Source of the DNA: Entoloma clypeatum
Taxonomy: Eukaryota > Basidiomycota > Agaricomycetes > Agaricales > Entolomataceae
DNA: 64,000 bases
Direction: 5' to 3'
NCBI GenBank assembly: GCA_963565915.1
Contig: OY751494.1
Location: 124,001-188,000 of the forward strand
Shown here: one piece after another, positions 23,559 to 35,204 of the stretch
Layout: every line of letters starts with the position of its first letter
How positions within the stretch are numbered: the stretch's first letter is position 1
Translations under genes and position numbers: made by a program
Notes under the pieces: model-generated
What the model was told of the DNA's origin: nothing
The model's input: the letters and a program-made list of their open reading frames with translations, nothing else
Database searches by the model: none

Positions 23559-24338
23559 GGCGCGACAATGCAGGGTGGTAGTGTGGCAGCTGAGGACGAG
23601 CGCGGTGCAGTAGAGCAAGATAAGGATGAGGATCGCCAAGAGCAGGAGCGGGTCGAATGAGGTGAAGAGAGCTCGAAATAGAAGAAGAAAGAAAAAAAAG
23701 AGAGAAACACGAGTGGTGGCGAGGACAGATGGACGAAGATAAAGGGGAGGGAAGCGCAAAACGGGGGATGATTGGAACTGGAATTTGGCACCGAGTCGGA
23801 CATCTGAATCACTGGTACAAAGCCGATTTCCGATCAGTGCCTGTTCAGTTTTCGGGACAGTCGGCCGACCAGCAATGGCTCTGAAAACCTTGTTCTATTA
23901 AAATAGAACTCAGAAATAGAACTCGGAACCTCACTGTCAGACATAGCAATGTAGCACCAAAGCACAATAGCATTGTAACATCATAGTACCATAATGTTGT
24001 AGTATAGAAACCTGGTAGCACCATAGTATTGTAGTCTCATAGCCTTGTGTAGTACTCAATATTTTTGTATAGGTTGACACTCTGCACACAGAAAGCAGTG
24101 TTTTTTTTTCATTCTCATACATTTTCGGCATAGCACAATATTTGAGACATTTTCACATAATTTGACTTTCAGCGGCTACAAAAAAAACTGCACAGCCCTG
24201 TCACCTGTGCAACTCAGTTACACCCCTGCCCCTTGTGTCCAGCCTGATGTGATCCCCTCAGATGTTGCTCAGCTCTTGTCAGCATGTGCGTCCCTACCAT
24301 CATCTGTCTCTCATGTCCCACAAGTCCTCACATGCGCA
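23559..24338. other. AT-rich, low-complexity spacer
   Basis: 23880-24070 is built of short recurring words such as ATAGCA, CATTGTA and GTAGTAT. 24160-24338 is open on the plus strand and continues, without the Copia insertion, into the sequence at 29865. No gene assigned. Confidence 0.45.
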
Positions 24339-24343
24339 AGGTG
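24339..24343. other. 5-bp target-site duplication of the Copia element (AGGTG), left
   Basis: AGGTG directly abuts the left LTR and is repeated exactly at 29860-29864 after the right LTR, as expected for integrase-mediated insertion. Confidence 0.95.
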
Positions 24344-24652
24344 TGTTGAAGTTCCACCTGGGCGTTAGCCACAGATGTACTGAGCAACCTGCTACAGTGG
24401 AAGTACTCTACATAACCGTTCTAGCCACTTACATGGTTTGGGAGGGGTGAGGCTGGTGAGAACGGTTGAGGCTGGTAAGAGCGATGGAGCTGGTTAAGAG
24501 TCAAGAGACAACTTGTTGGTATTGACAGTTTCCTGGTCTTATATACTGTACTACTGTTTGTACCAACCAAACAAGTATGTAATGAAGATATGTAAAGGTC
24601 ACGTGATGTAATCTAATCTAATCTAATCTACGTGATGGGAAAAGTTTCAACA
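24344..24652 (-). repeat. Copia 3' LTR (309 bp)
   Basis: Begins TGTTGAA and ends TTCAACA (perfect 7-bp inverted ends). Matches 29551-29859 at every base I compared. Contains (TCTAA)n and a TATA-like TATATAC. On the element's coding (minus) strand this is the 3' LTR. Confidence 0.95.
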
Positions 24653-24660
24653 CCCCCCCA
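24653..24660 (-). promoter_or_regulatory. Copia polypurine tract
   Basis: On the minus strand TGGGGGGG lies directly before the 3' LTR, the position where plus-strand DNA synthesis starts. Confidence 0.8.
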
Positions 24661-24730
24661 TATTTAGTACATACTTCTAAATACATCTTACTTTTTTCCC
24701 ACATATATATATAGGTACTTTTTGTTTCGC

Positions 24731-27700
24731 CTAGTTTTTTATCAGTCCGAAGTACGGGATAAACTTGGAAAAGAGGATTTTTCCCAGATTTTTAGTTAAA
24801 AGGTCTGCAGGGTTGTTCACTCCTTCAATAAATTCGACCGTAATTATCCCTTCGGAGACTTTTTCTCTGACGAAGTGGAATCGCACGTCAATGTGCTTGG
24901 ATCGTTTCTCGGTTACAGGGTTGGATGCGATAAAGACGGAACCGTTGTTGTCTCCGTAGATCGGTACTGATCCGATCTGCATTCCAAGTTCGGCAAGCAT
25001 GCTTCTCAGCCATGTTGCTGCGCGACTGCAATCTGATAACACCATATACTCTGCTTCTGTGGAAGAGAGGGCAATGGTCTTTTGCGCCGATGATACCCAT
25101 GTTACTGCTCCAGACGCCAGTGATATGAAGAAGCCAGTGGTAGACCTCCTCGTGTTCTCATCTGACGCCCAATCGGAGTCTGTGAATGCATAGATTCCTT
25201 TCCCTGAGTCGCCATCATACATGATTGCGTAATTTTTTGTCGCCTTTAGATACCTGCAAATATCCCTAGCCACTTCCAAATGGCGTTTGGTGGGATTTGC
25301 GGAAAACTGCGACATTTTAATCACGGCAAAACAGATGTCTGGCCTTGTTCCAATCATCAGATATAGAAGTGATCCGATGACGGATTGGTACTTTGATCGA
25401 AGTTCTGCATTGGGTTCATCTTCGGACATCATGGGTTTGTAGCCCGTAGGAAGTGGGGTATGGGTGGCGTTAGATTCGCTCATCCCCATTTGTTCGAGTA
25501 TTTTTTCAAGGTAAGGTACTTGATCGATGAAGATACGTTTCCCGCGTTGCCTTATTTGGATAGAGAGAAATTCTTTCGGTTCCCCATCAGGCACAAGGTG
25601 CCCTAGGTCCCTACATTCCCATGTGGTCATGAAGGCCTTTTTCTTTTCTAGCGTGTACTCTCGGTTTGTGCCGAGAAAAGCAGAGTCGTCGACATATATG
25701 ACGGCGATTACAATTTCCCCTTTGGTACTTTTGTGAATGAACACTCCCGCATCGGAGTGAAGCCGGACAAAGCTGAGCTTTTTCATGGAGGAATCAAGTT
25801 CCCTCCACCAGGCTAATGCGGCCTGCTTAAGTCCATATAGAGCTTTGAATAGTTGGTACACGAGGTGTTCTTTCCCTTTTACTATGTAGCCCTCAGGCTG
25901 TCACATGTAAATGACTTCACGGAGCGTTCCATAGAGGAAGGCTGATGAGACGTCCAAAAGTGTCATGAACCACCCTTCAAGGGCTGTCAATGCCAGTATT
26001 AGTCAGACGGTTTCATATCTTACGACTGGTGAGAAGATCTGATCAAAGTCGATCCCTTCTACCTGTGAAAAGCCTTTTGTGACAAGGCGAGCTTTCAGGC
26101 GCCCGTCGGACTTTTCGTTATAAACCCATTTGTTCCTTAGAGCTTTCCTCCCTGCAGGCAGGGGTACTAGCTCCGTGATCATCCCGCGGCGTTTGAGCAT
26201 GTCTAGCTCTTTACGTTCAGCCGCATACCAGTCTTCTTTATTTGGAAGAGGGTATATGTCTTTATGGGACATTTCAACGATGCCAACTTGGACTGATATT
26301 GCCTCCATCAGGAGGTCATTCATCCATGCCGTTTGACCGCCCAATCTCCGTCTTCGATCTAATTTTTCAAGATCAGACGCTGGAGTGTCTTCCCCATAGA
26401 TGCTTCCTGGCATCTTCCGAACTCGTCGTTCCCTGATCGGTCGATCTGGTACTTGCTCGGGTTCCGGAGTGGGTACTCATGGTTTGTCATCAGGCTCACT
26501 GGCAGGTATTTCGTTGTCTGATTCAGGTTGATCCTGTTCAATGGGAACTGAGTCCTGAGGTGTTTCATTGTGACTATCGTCGTCATTGCTGCCAGGGATG
26601 AGATCCTCAAACTCATCAGCCGGCTCTGGGTTTTCCATTTCTGGATGGTTTTCTGGCAAAGGGTCGATGTGGCATCTAGGGTACTTGCTTTCATCAAAGA
26701 TAGCTTTCCCACCCATGAAAATCGTGTTAGTCTCAGGATCCATGAAGCGGTATCCTTTGACCCCTGGTTTTGATCCGAGATAAATCATCAATCGAGATCT
26801 TGACTCCAGGGAGTTTCTGCGTTTTTCTTTTGGGATATATACGTATGCTTGGCATCCGAAGACTCTGACGCTGGACAAGTCGGGGATCTCATTGGTCACC
26901 CTGAAATGAGGGGTTTTCCATTCAAGACGCCGCATGGGGGTTCTGTTGTATAGAAATGCTGCATGTTCCAAACAGAATTCCCACCACATCGGCGGTAGAC
27001 ATGCGTCGAAACGTAATGCCTGAGATTTTTCCCACAGAGTTCGATTTATTCGTTCTGCTCTACCATTCTGCTGATGCTGATATGGGAGTGTGACGTCGAT
27101 CAGAATTCCATGATCGGCAAGTACATCCTTGTATTCGTTGAATTCTCCACCTCCATCAACCCGCCATTTTTTAGGGGTGGCGGCGAATTGATTCTGGATC
27201 ATCGCAAGGAATTGTTTCAGCGCCGTGATGGCGCCTGACTTCTTCCTAAGCAAGACGACCCAGACATGGGAAGAAAAATCATCCAAAAAGGTAAGGAAAT
27301 ATTTGTACTTGTGGTACGATGCCGTGGATATCTGTTTCAAGTCCGAATGGATCAAATCAAAGGGTTTGACAGCCCTTGTCACTGAGTTAGGGTAAGATTG
27401 ATTCGGCATTTTCCCTTTTAGACACCCCGTGCAGCTTTCCTGTGATTTCTCACGTACTAACGTTTTGGGTACTCCTTTGGTACTGGTGGGAATCTTATTG
27501 AGCGCCTGGTCATTTGGGTGGCCAAGGCGTTTATGCCAGGTTTCAACAGTGATTTTGCTAGAGATCGCGTGGATTTGGTCGTAGCGTATTTCAGTGTCTA
27601 ACCAATAAATGGTTTGTCCGATGAAATGAGGCGAAAACTGTATTTTGTTCAGCCCTTTAGAGATATTAATTTCTCCACGCATTCCATCAACTTTGTAACC

Positions 27701-29188
27701 ATGGTTAAGGAAGACGCCTAGGGACAGTAGACGTGTGTCCATATCCAGAATATAAAATACCGGTCGTAGGAGATGAGTTTTAGTTTCCCCATTTAGGGTA
27801 TGCCGTACTGGAACGGCCCCAACTCCAAGAATTTCCAGTTTCTTTCCCTTTGCAGCTGTTTGGACAAATCGCTTAGCCTTGAGAGGCCTGTAATATGCGA
27901 AGTCTTTGAACTCATGGGTAAAGTGTAATGAAGCGCCGGAATCTAAGATCCACTGAGCGCGTTCTTTCTCTTTGCAGTGTGTGCAGGACGCAAAATGCTT
28001 GGTATATTTTTTGTACAGATCATCGCTAAAGAGATCTATACTATCTGCAGCACCAATGCCGCGCGCGAGTTTGCGGACATGGTCGTTCTTTTTCCACACG
28101 GACGGTTTTCCAGAAGGAAGCCCGGTGTACTGTGACGGAGGGGGGTTCATTCGCTGAAGGAGCGACTGCATCTTTTGAGAGTCTGGCTGTGCGGTACTCA
28201 TAGTTTTTCCGCGCCCAGTGACGGTTGTGAAGGACGGTGTCGGAAGAGGAGGGAAGTGGATGGCGGGAGCAACGAACTCAACCGTTTCTTCCGCATGGTC
28301 GGACGCGTTATCCGCAGTGTTGGCGTTCTTCTTCTGATTGCGCCAGCGTCCTTTTCCCTTCTTCTTTTCAGAAGCGGTACTATGGTCAGTCGAGTTAGGC
28401 TGCTTGTCAGCGTCGTTCTGCGAGGTACTCGGCTTTTGCTGCTTTTCCCATTTGGGGTCCTGCCCCTTGCGCTTTGTCCCGGAGATTTTCCGGGCCTGCT
28501 CGTTGGACGTACGAGTGGACCCAATCGAATACTTGCGCCGGTACTCTGATATGATGCTTTCGGCGACGGCCTTGTAGGTGAAATCGTCAGCGTCATAGAC
28601 CTGGAAGAGGGCGGTGGAGAGTGACGACCAGGTGTCGGGAATAGCATTTGCCAGGATCATTGCCTGCATCAGATCGGGGACGTCAAAGTTCGAATCGGCG
28701 AGCCGAGCGAAAAGAGACCCCAGGCGCTCGATTTCAGGGACGGGGTCGCGTCCAGAGAGCTTGTAGGTGGCGGCGGCCTTGAAGTTGCCGAAGATGACGG
28801 CCGGGGATACCTTGGAGTAGGCATCCTTTAATGATTTCCAGGCGTCTTTCGAGGAAGTGGCGTCCTTGATGTGGCGTCTGATCGCCTCGGAGACCTTCAG
28901 GCGTATCGCCCCAAGAGCTACGTCATCGTCCCTGATCCAGGCTTTTTCTTCCTTGCGGAAGCCGGGCTGGTCGACCATGGTGGCCAGCACAGGGGGAGCA
29001 GTAGCAGTGGCCCCAGGGGTGGAGACTGTGGTGGTGAAGTCGGCGATGACAGGGCGGGGGATGTCGCCAGAAACAAGGCGCCAGACTCCTTGATGGAGGA
29101 GGTAAGACTTCATTTTCTCGGCCCAGCTCCGGTAGTCGATGCCGTCAAAGGCAGTGATCGTGTCGAGGGCAGAACGAGAGGTAGACAT
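24731..29188 (-). pseudogene. Copia Gag-Pol polyprotein, one frame with three in-frame TGA codons
   Basis: From ATG 29188 to the stop at 24731 the frame never shifts: 1486 codons. Domains: UBN2-type Gag (about 1-240) without a CCHC knuckle; protease DSGAS near residue 415; integrase with an HHCC zinc site (HKRLGH..CTGC) and catalytic D (HSDLK), D (DGGGEF) and E (NGRAERINR) near 615, 680 and 710; reverse transcriptase with YVDD near 1165; RNase H with DSDWASD near 1340, SSTEAEY and a final KHIDVRFHF. It would make and integrate a DNA copy of its RNA. TGA codons stand at 26477-26479, 26003-26005 and 25901-25903. The last two sit inside RT at positions where Arg (CGA) would fit. With these the product cannot be full length unless read through. 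No other damage was seen, in keeping with identical LTRs. Confidence 0.93.
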
Positions 29189-29535
29189 TTTGAATGAATC
29201 TAAAAAGGGTTCTCAATCAGTGATGTGTTATGAATATGATTCGAGAAAACAATTGAATGATTCCTTATGACATATTCCCTTCAGGAATAGCGGTCATGGG
29301 AAAACCCTTTATATGTCAGAAACGTATAAGGTGCGATCAACGTTTCCACATGGAGTGTACTAGGTCAATCCCCTTTAGGAACGTTTCATGACAGGTACTT
29401 GTCGTAATGACGTTCCCAGGTTCATATGTGAAGAAGTAAGACTCAGAACCTAGATCTTTCGATCGGTTCTTTGCCAACCAGGGTAGAGTGGGCAGGTACT
29501 CGCTGTTGCCAGCGTTTCCCAAGTCCCTCTGCTAT
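29189..29535 (-). other. Copia 5' untranslated leader
   Basis: About 350 bases between the primer site and the gag ATG, with no long ORF in the sense direction. It presumably contains the packaging signal, which cannot be read from sequence alone. Confidence 0.6.
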
Positions 29536-29550
29536 CCGGGGCCCATAACC
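29536..29550 (-). promoter_or_regulatory. Copia primer-binding site, half initiator-tRNA type
   Basis: Directly after the 5' LTR the minus strand reads GGTTATGGGCCCCGG. Its complement contains GGGCCCATAACC, i.e. the CAU anticodon stem-loop of initiator tRNA-Met rather than a tRNA 3' end. Drosophila copia and yeast Ty5 are primed by such a half tRNA. Confidence 0.7.
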
Positions 29551-29859
29551 TGTTGAAGTTCCACCTGGGCGTTAGCCACAGATGTACTGAGCAACCTGCT
29601 ACAGTGGAAGTACTCTACATAACCGTTCTAGCCACTTACATGGTTTGGGAGGGGTGAGGCTGGTGAGAACGGTTGAGGCTGGTAAGAGCGATGGAGCTGG
29701 TTAAGAGTCAAGAGACAACTTGTTGGTATTGACAGTTTCCTGGTCTTATATACTGTACTACTGTTTGTACCAACCAAACAAGTATGTAATGAAGATATGT
29801 AAAGGTCACGTGATGTAATCTAATCTAATCTAATCTACGTGATGGGAAAAGTTTCAACA
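29551..29859 (-). repeat. Copia 5' LTR (309 bp)
   Basis: Same length and, by eye, same sequence as 24344-24652, with TGTTGAA..TTCAACA ends. On the minus strand this is the promoter LTR. Confidence 0.95.
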
Positions 29860-29864
29860 AGGTG
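29860..29864. other. Copia target-site duplication (AGGTG), right
   Basis: Exact copy of 24339-24343. Confidence 0.95.
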
Positions 29865-29894
29865 GACTGATGTATCTCACCTGTGTTCCTCAGA

Positions 29895-31178
29895 TCTGGC
29901 CTGTACTTTGGTGCATCAGCGGACTCACGCAGGTGACGACGCGTCAGGGTGCTTACCTAGCAAGTATGCCCCATGTGATGGCAGGTCCCCATCTTGTCTG
30001 ACATGAGGCCGTTTCTCATGTGCCTGCCGCCGTTCCCTCAGCCTTTTCTTGCATGCGCCATGCATGTCGACAGGTCCCTGCCTTGTCTTGCCAGCTGCCG
30101 TTTCTCGCATCCCGGGTTGTCTCGCGTGCCTCCCACTGTTCCTGCCTTTCCTCGCACATGCCATGTGTGTTGAAGGGCGGGTCCCCATCTTGTCCTCGTC
30201 TGCCATCGTTTCTGGCATCTCAGATGCCATTTCTCATGTGCCTCCCGCCGTTTGTACGTTCTCTCAGCCATGCCCTACTGTTCTCGCCGTTCCTCGGACA
30301 TGTTCTGCTGCCGTTCTCATGTGTCTTGTAAGTGGCCTGTTTCTGACATGGGGGCGTCATGCTTACCTATATGGGGGGTCCTCGGCCCTTGTTTGACTGG
30401 AGGGAGGAGGCATCAACCAAGAAGGAGGGAGTGGAGGGAGGTGGAGGGAGATGGGAGACGTGATGGAGCAATGGGAACTTGGAATATTCTTCAACTTTTG
30501 GCCATTGGCAGGCTCGGCAAGTTCCGATATTTCATGTGCCTGGGCCCAGAACCTGCCGATTATATCAATACCTGAGCTCCACCACTCAACATCAGATGTC
30601 TTGCCTTTCCCCATCACCTCCCTCCACCTTCCTCTACTCCCTCTCTCCACTCTCCCTCCTCCTCAGTCGAGGGCCAAGGACCCCCCTATATAGGTAAGCA
30701 TGGCACCTCCACGTCAGAAACAGGCCACTTACAAGACACGTGAGAACGGCGGCAGAATACGCCCAAGGAATGGCGAGAACAGTAGGGTGGCTGAGGGAAC
30801 ATATGAATGGCGGGAGGCGCACGAGAAATGGCACCTGAGATGCCAGAAATGATGGCAGACGAGAACAAGGTGGGGACCTGTTCGACATGCATGGCACATG
30901 CGAGGAAAGGCAGGAACAGTGGGAGGCACACGAGACAACCCAGGATGCGAGACAACCTGGGATGCGAGAAACGGCAGCTGGCGAGACAAGGCAGGGACCC
31001 ATTGACACACATGGTGTGTGTGAGGAAAGGCTGAGGGAACGGCGGCAGGCACATGAGAAAGAGCCTCATGTGAGACAAGATGGGGACCCGCCGTCACATG
31101 GGACACATTTGCTAGATAAGGACCCTGATGCATCACTCACCTGTATGAGCCTGCTGATGTTCCAAAGTACTGGCCAGA
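29895..31178. mobile_element. Foldback-like element with arms of about 500 bp
   Basis: The left arm (29895 to about 30410) and right arm (about 30655 to 31178) are inverted copies. Outer ends are TCTGGCC..TACTTTGG on the left and its reverse complement on the right; inner parts include CCTATAT-GGGGGTCCT on one side and its complement on the other. Arms are similar but not identical and contain internal short repeats (CTCATGTGCCT(C/G)CCGCCGTT and CTGTTCCTGCCTTTCCTC). Purine-rich and pyrimidine-rich tracts lengthen the hairpin inward, leaving a loop of about 150 bases. No transposase inside. The structure fits a foldback or large non-autonomous DNA element. The open frames along the arms are mirror images of each other and are not genes. 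Confidence 0.75.
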
Positions 31179-31497
31179 CCAGGAGTCTCATGCCATGTCA
31201 AGATGCATGACCAGGAACAGGAAGGGAAGGGGTGGGGATAAACACCAGACAGGGACTTGCCGTTAAGCACGCGGAACGGAAAGGCGGGATCAGGATGTAT
31301 ATACCATATGTTCTGTATTGTGTAATTATATATCTCCTACAATGAACTGGTTGATTGATTTATTTATTTCTCGGATTTGTGGTTTGTGTGATTAGTGATA
31401 GCAAGCAAGACCAATGCTAATGGTATATAAGATATCCCTTACTATGGAGTGCTATGGAGTGCTTTGTAGCAAAGTGCTATGTAGCATGAGTATGTGG
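31179..31497. other. Spacer, no gene
   Basis: No ORF of note. Near 31430-31497 words such as GTGCTATG and GTAGCATGAGTATGT lead into the following minisatellite. Confidence 0.5.
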
Positions 31498-31604
31498 CTC
31501 TGTAGCACTCTGTAGGATGAGTATGTAACTCTGTAGCACTTTGTAGCATGAGTAGGTAACTCTGTAGCACATTGTAACATGAGCATATGACTCTGTAGTG
31601 CTAC
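31498..31604 (+). repeat. Minisatellite, 31-bp unit, about 3.4 copies
   Basis: Units start at 31498, 31529 and 31560 with CTCTGTAGCAC; each contains TTGTA(G/A)CATGAG or a one-base variant, and a partial fourth unit follows. Related, more degenerate words precede it from about 31450. Confidence 0.85.
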
Positions 31605-32831
31605 AAACAAAATAATGTATGCTACAGTACTATACCACTATGTAGTGCTATCAAGTGCTACCTAGCACATGTCTTGTTTGCTGATGTACAATAGACCAAC
31701 AGTCCATGGAGGTCATTATAATATCCAAATAATATCTGTAGTTCCTGACCAGCATGTGTTAATGTTTGCCTCATTATAATATATCAGCAAACTCTGATTT
31801 TTGCTGAAGATTGTCGCAGCTTGTCCTATGTGCTGTGCAGCCCTTCGCAGCGCTGTGGAGCCAACATTTAAGCTTTGTACTACTGTACTCTTCTGACCAT
31901 TTCTTCTGTCACATGTCACAGCCAAAAAAAACCCTCATTCGAATTGTTTTTCTTTTGAATTCAAGAGGGTGGCGGAACAGAAAAAATATACCAGGGGTTG
32001 AACTTTTTTTTTTTGGGCCCCAGGGACCCCCACCCCCCTCCTTCCTAATTTAGTATGTTGTACTCATGCATATATGTTTTTCCAAGAATAAATGACATGA
32101 AAAACAAAAAAAAACCATAAGCAGGCAATAGAGAGCAGAAATGTATTGTCTAGCCACCTCCTGTTCCACACCATCCCAGCCCACCCACTGGAATGGTGGG
32201 AGCAGTCAGACAGACAGTCTCAGAGTGGTCGCAGACTCAACAAGGAGGCAGTATGGTCACGGTATGATACAGCTTGTGACTGTGACAGGCTGTCTCGTGT
32301 CTATGTAGTCTAGGTCACATGATTGTCTGCAGTAGGGTCACACCCTTACTCCACCGCACCCAGCCCCATCATGCCCATTCACTATCCTCAACTTCTCACA
32401 GACGGACCCCCTCCTGTGTCGGGTTCACCCTGCCCGAGGGGCTGCCATGGGTCAAGGCTGTCCCGCCCCTGGTCATGCACGATGTCGTGAGGGAGCTGGT
32501 CCCTGACTCATGAACCAAGGGGATGCCATTGTGTGTGACATTGCAAAGGAGCTTGTTCCTGTTGTGTATATGTAGGTCTCTGACAAGGTGCCAGCAGGGT
32601 GGAGCACAGAAGAACCATTGAAAGGTGAGCAGGGCAGGTCACCTTCCACCTGCATGCTGGGCAAAGGGTTCAGTGGTTGTGTGGGACTGCCATTTTTGGT
32701 AGGATTATGTCATAATTTGGGGTGTGCAACTTTTTTTTGCCCTGAATGAGACCATCCCTCCCACCCCAGGTCCAGGATTCCAGTTCTGCCACCCCCTTGT
32801 TTGATTTTTCAGATTTTTTTTGATATGACTG
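31605..32831. other. Unassigned, AT-rich and low complexity
   Basis: No domain-bearing ORF. Contains homopolymer runs (31980-32040, 32100) and short pieces also found elsewhere in the window, for example ATCAGCAAACTCTGATTTTT near 31786, echoed near 38552. Probably old repeat debris. Confidence 0.4.
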
Positions 32832-32921
32832 GTGAGAAGATTGGACAGGATGAGAGCGGCCCGCAGTGCGAAAACACCACAAAACCCCTCACAACAAATA
32901 GTTCAAGGGTGGCGGGAACTT
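32832..32921 (+). repeat. Dispersed repeat, copy 1 (matches 40867-40956)
   Basis: ATTGGACAGGATGAGAG and ACACCACAAAACCCCTCACA, followed by AAATAGTTCAAGGGTGG, recur at 40867-40956 in the same orientation with a few differences. Confidence 0.8.
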
Positions 32922-35204
32922 AACCACTTATTTCGTAAGTAGTTAGACTCGTTTGTCTTTTGTAGAAAGTCGTCACAAGGTTGCGCATCGACAATCAAGG
33001 GTTTTGATCAAATAAAATATTATATGAGATTGAGTTTCCTCAGGGTTCACTGAGACTTCCTTTGGATGAGACTTAGAAAATCAAACCACTCAATCAATCA
33101 CTGAGAGAGAGAGAGGGATTGGATCTGGCTGGGGGGCCTTTCTAATCTACAGTACATGGCAGGGAACTACAGTTTTTATACATGACAAGAGATGAAATAT
33201 ATATATAAGGTTTCTCACAAGATATGTTCATAACAAATTGGTTTCCAGGGTATCTGTTATTTGGACATGGTCCAAATATTCACATGGGTCTTTTAAACAT
33301 ATTTCTGAGGTGTCGAGAGGGCAACCGGCCCTGGCGGAGTGGAGCAACAAGAACATGCCGTTTCGCGAGCATTCTAGAAGTCCACATCAATATTGATGTT
33401 GTCGATCGATAGATCAAGTTCCCGGTTGTCATCAATCAAGGGTTCGAAGCGTCACGGACTGGGAACCCGTTTCCAGGGTTTGGTCTATTTCTGGTAAGCC
33501 ACATGGATCGGCATCATGGCATCTGTGATCGCGCGTCATACACTGTGATGCTGGGCATCCTGCTCATTATTATGAGTCCCCCGAGCCCTCAGATTGTCCA
33601 TAGTCAATAGTAGTGATTGGATAGGGTGATATGTCTTAGAATATTCTTATTAATGACTGGTCCCCTCAATGGTCTTATCCATTGAGAAATAAAGTGTTGT
33701 GTCAAGTTTTGGTTAAGCCCTCAAAGTGACTGTTCCCAAGATCATGACCAAAGGTGGTCCAGTGGTATTTAGACACTCTTAGGTAGCCAGTAGTACCATC
33801 AGTTCCAATAGAATATGTTTGTGAAGGGGCCAGCATTATGTTCTTATATTGACAAAACTGTGGCAAAAGTGAATTTTCATGCACAGCCGCGCAGCGGTCG
33901 TATCATCTCCCCCACACTTAAAATTGATTGTCCCCAATCATTTCAGGGTATGGTCCTATTTTTCAGGTCATCAGATTCCTCAAATTTTATTTTATTCTTT
34001 TTATTTAGCAGTTTTCCTTCATTCACATGTCCGCGTGGGCAGACCAGCAAACAACGGAGTGCCGGCATTGCATTCCAGTGTCTATGCAGACCGTGGGTGA
34101 GTTGCAACAACTCAACGTCAAGCGTATGTGACTGTCCCCTGCTTGACGCCTGTTCCATCTGTAGACGCATCACGTGCATTATGTGATCTATTGGTCATCA
34201 TTGATTCGGTCACAACATCAATGAGAGGCGGCAAGTCTTTGTCTCTTTGCTTCCGTCCTCCCTCCGTTGAGTTTCGTTCGACGCCCTCAAGTAAGTGGTG
34301 TCTTATCATTTCATTTCATTTCTATTCTTTTATTTAAGGCCTTTAGGATCATGTAAGACCTCAAGAATGGACCATCAAGTCTGTTTCAGCAAGTCTTTTC
34401 AAATTTGGCACCAATCATTGAGTAGGGCCCAGGGCATTGGCACATGGTATGATCTCGATGATTGGTAAGTCTTGTATTGTTTCAGCACACCTAACTTCAC
34501 CCGTGGGCACCGTTCTATGTGTAGGTTCCTCGTTTTGACTCGGAAGACACATCTTGTCTCTCTAACGGCCCGTCCTGGCGTCGGCTGTTTTTGCTCACTC
34601 CAAAACGGTGTCACCTGTCCACTTCACGATCGCAAAAGGGCACGCCCTTCCAAGCGATGGCGTATTCTGTGGCTCGATCAGTGTGATCATTGTCCGTTGG
34701 GTAGGTGGTTACTGGGTTAGACCAGGTGTCGCCCATTTTGAGGTTCGACTAGGCGTCGCCTCTGATCCATCCAGTCCGTGGGGCCAAAACGCCGGGGCAT
34801 GACCACAACGTTGGGGCAGGGGTCATTTGGTAAGTTCTTTATTTTTCATTGCTCTCAAAATTCTCTGATATTGTTTCGTGTCTAGATCGTTTGATCGCCG
34901 CAATCGTCGACCAACACCATACAGCCAGACAACGTCAAGATCGCAAAATTTTTGAAACATGCATGCCTTTCTAAGCGACAACAGTTCGTTTAAGGTCAGT
35001 TCTTTTTCATTCACCAGTCAGCGGTCGACTGATATTGATTACAGGCATTGTCGGTCAGCAAGCCCTCGACAAATGGATCCCTCAAACACTGCTAGCCGAT
35101 CTCGAAGATTGGGGGCAGATGGGATACAAAAGGTGCGTAAGTCATACGCCTTTCTCCCCAGGCAACAACTAATTGACTCTCCCGAGTCAACAGCCATCAA
35201 AACA
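32922..35204. other. Unassigned; spliced coding-like pieces
   Basis: Several exon-like segments with GT..AG boundaries lie on the plus strand at about 34010-34160, 34440-34560 and 35046-35130 (for example QQALDKWIPQTLLADLEDW). They give no recognisable domain and no continuous frame. The last one is cut off at 35205 by the inverted-repeat arm, so this may be the 5' part of a host or transposon gene disrupted by rearrangement. Confidence 0.35.

Larger units (their letters stand above)
24344..29859 (-). mobile_element. Ty1/Copia LTR retrotransposon, full length
   Basis: A complete 5516-bp element in minus orientation: 5' LTR 29551-29859, primer site, leader 29189-29550, a single gag-pol frame 29188-24731, a polypurine tract, and 3' LTR 24344-24652, flanked by AGGTG duplications. 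Domain order is Gag, protease, integrase, reverse transcriptase, RNase H, which defines Copia. LTR identity points to a recent insertion, yet the gag-pol frame has three TGA codons. The insertion interrupted the sequence that now lies at 24338 and 29865. Confidence 0.95.

Noticed and set aside
28175..28647. ORFs on both strands within the Copia Gag region
   Set aside because: Shadows of the 903-codon gag-pol frame.
24731..29188. TGA recoded as an amino acid rather than stop
   Set aside because: The C2H2 and Crypton genes terminate at TGA with no coding signal beyond, and the Copia, Gypsy and Crypton TGAs sit where CGA is expected; mutation is simpler.
30020..31136. Several 70-135 codon ORFs on both strands
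   Set aside because: They are mirror images created by the foldback arms; no independent coding signal.
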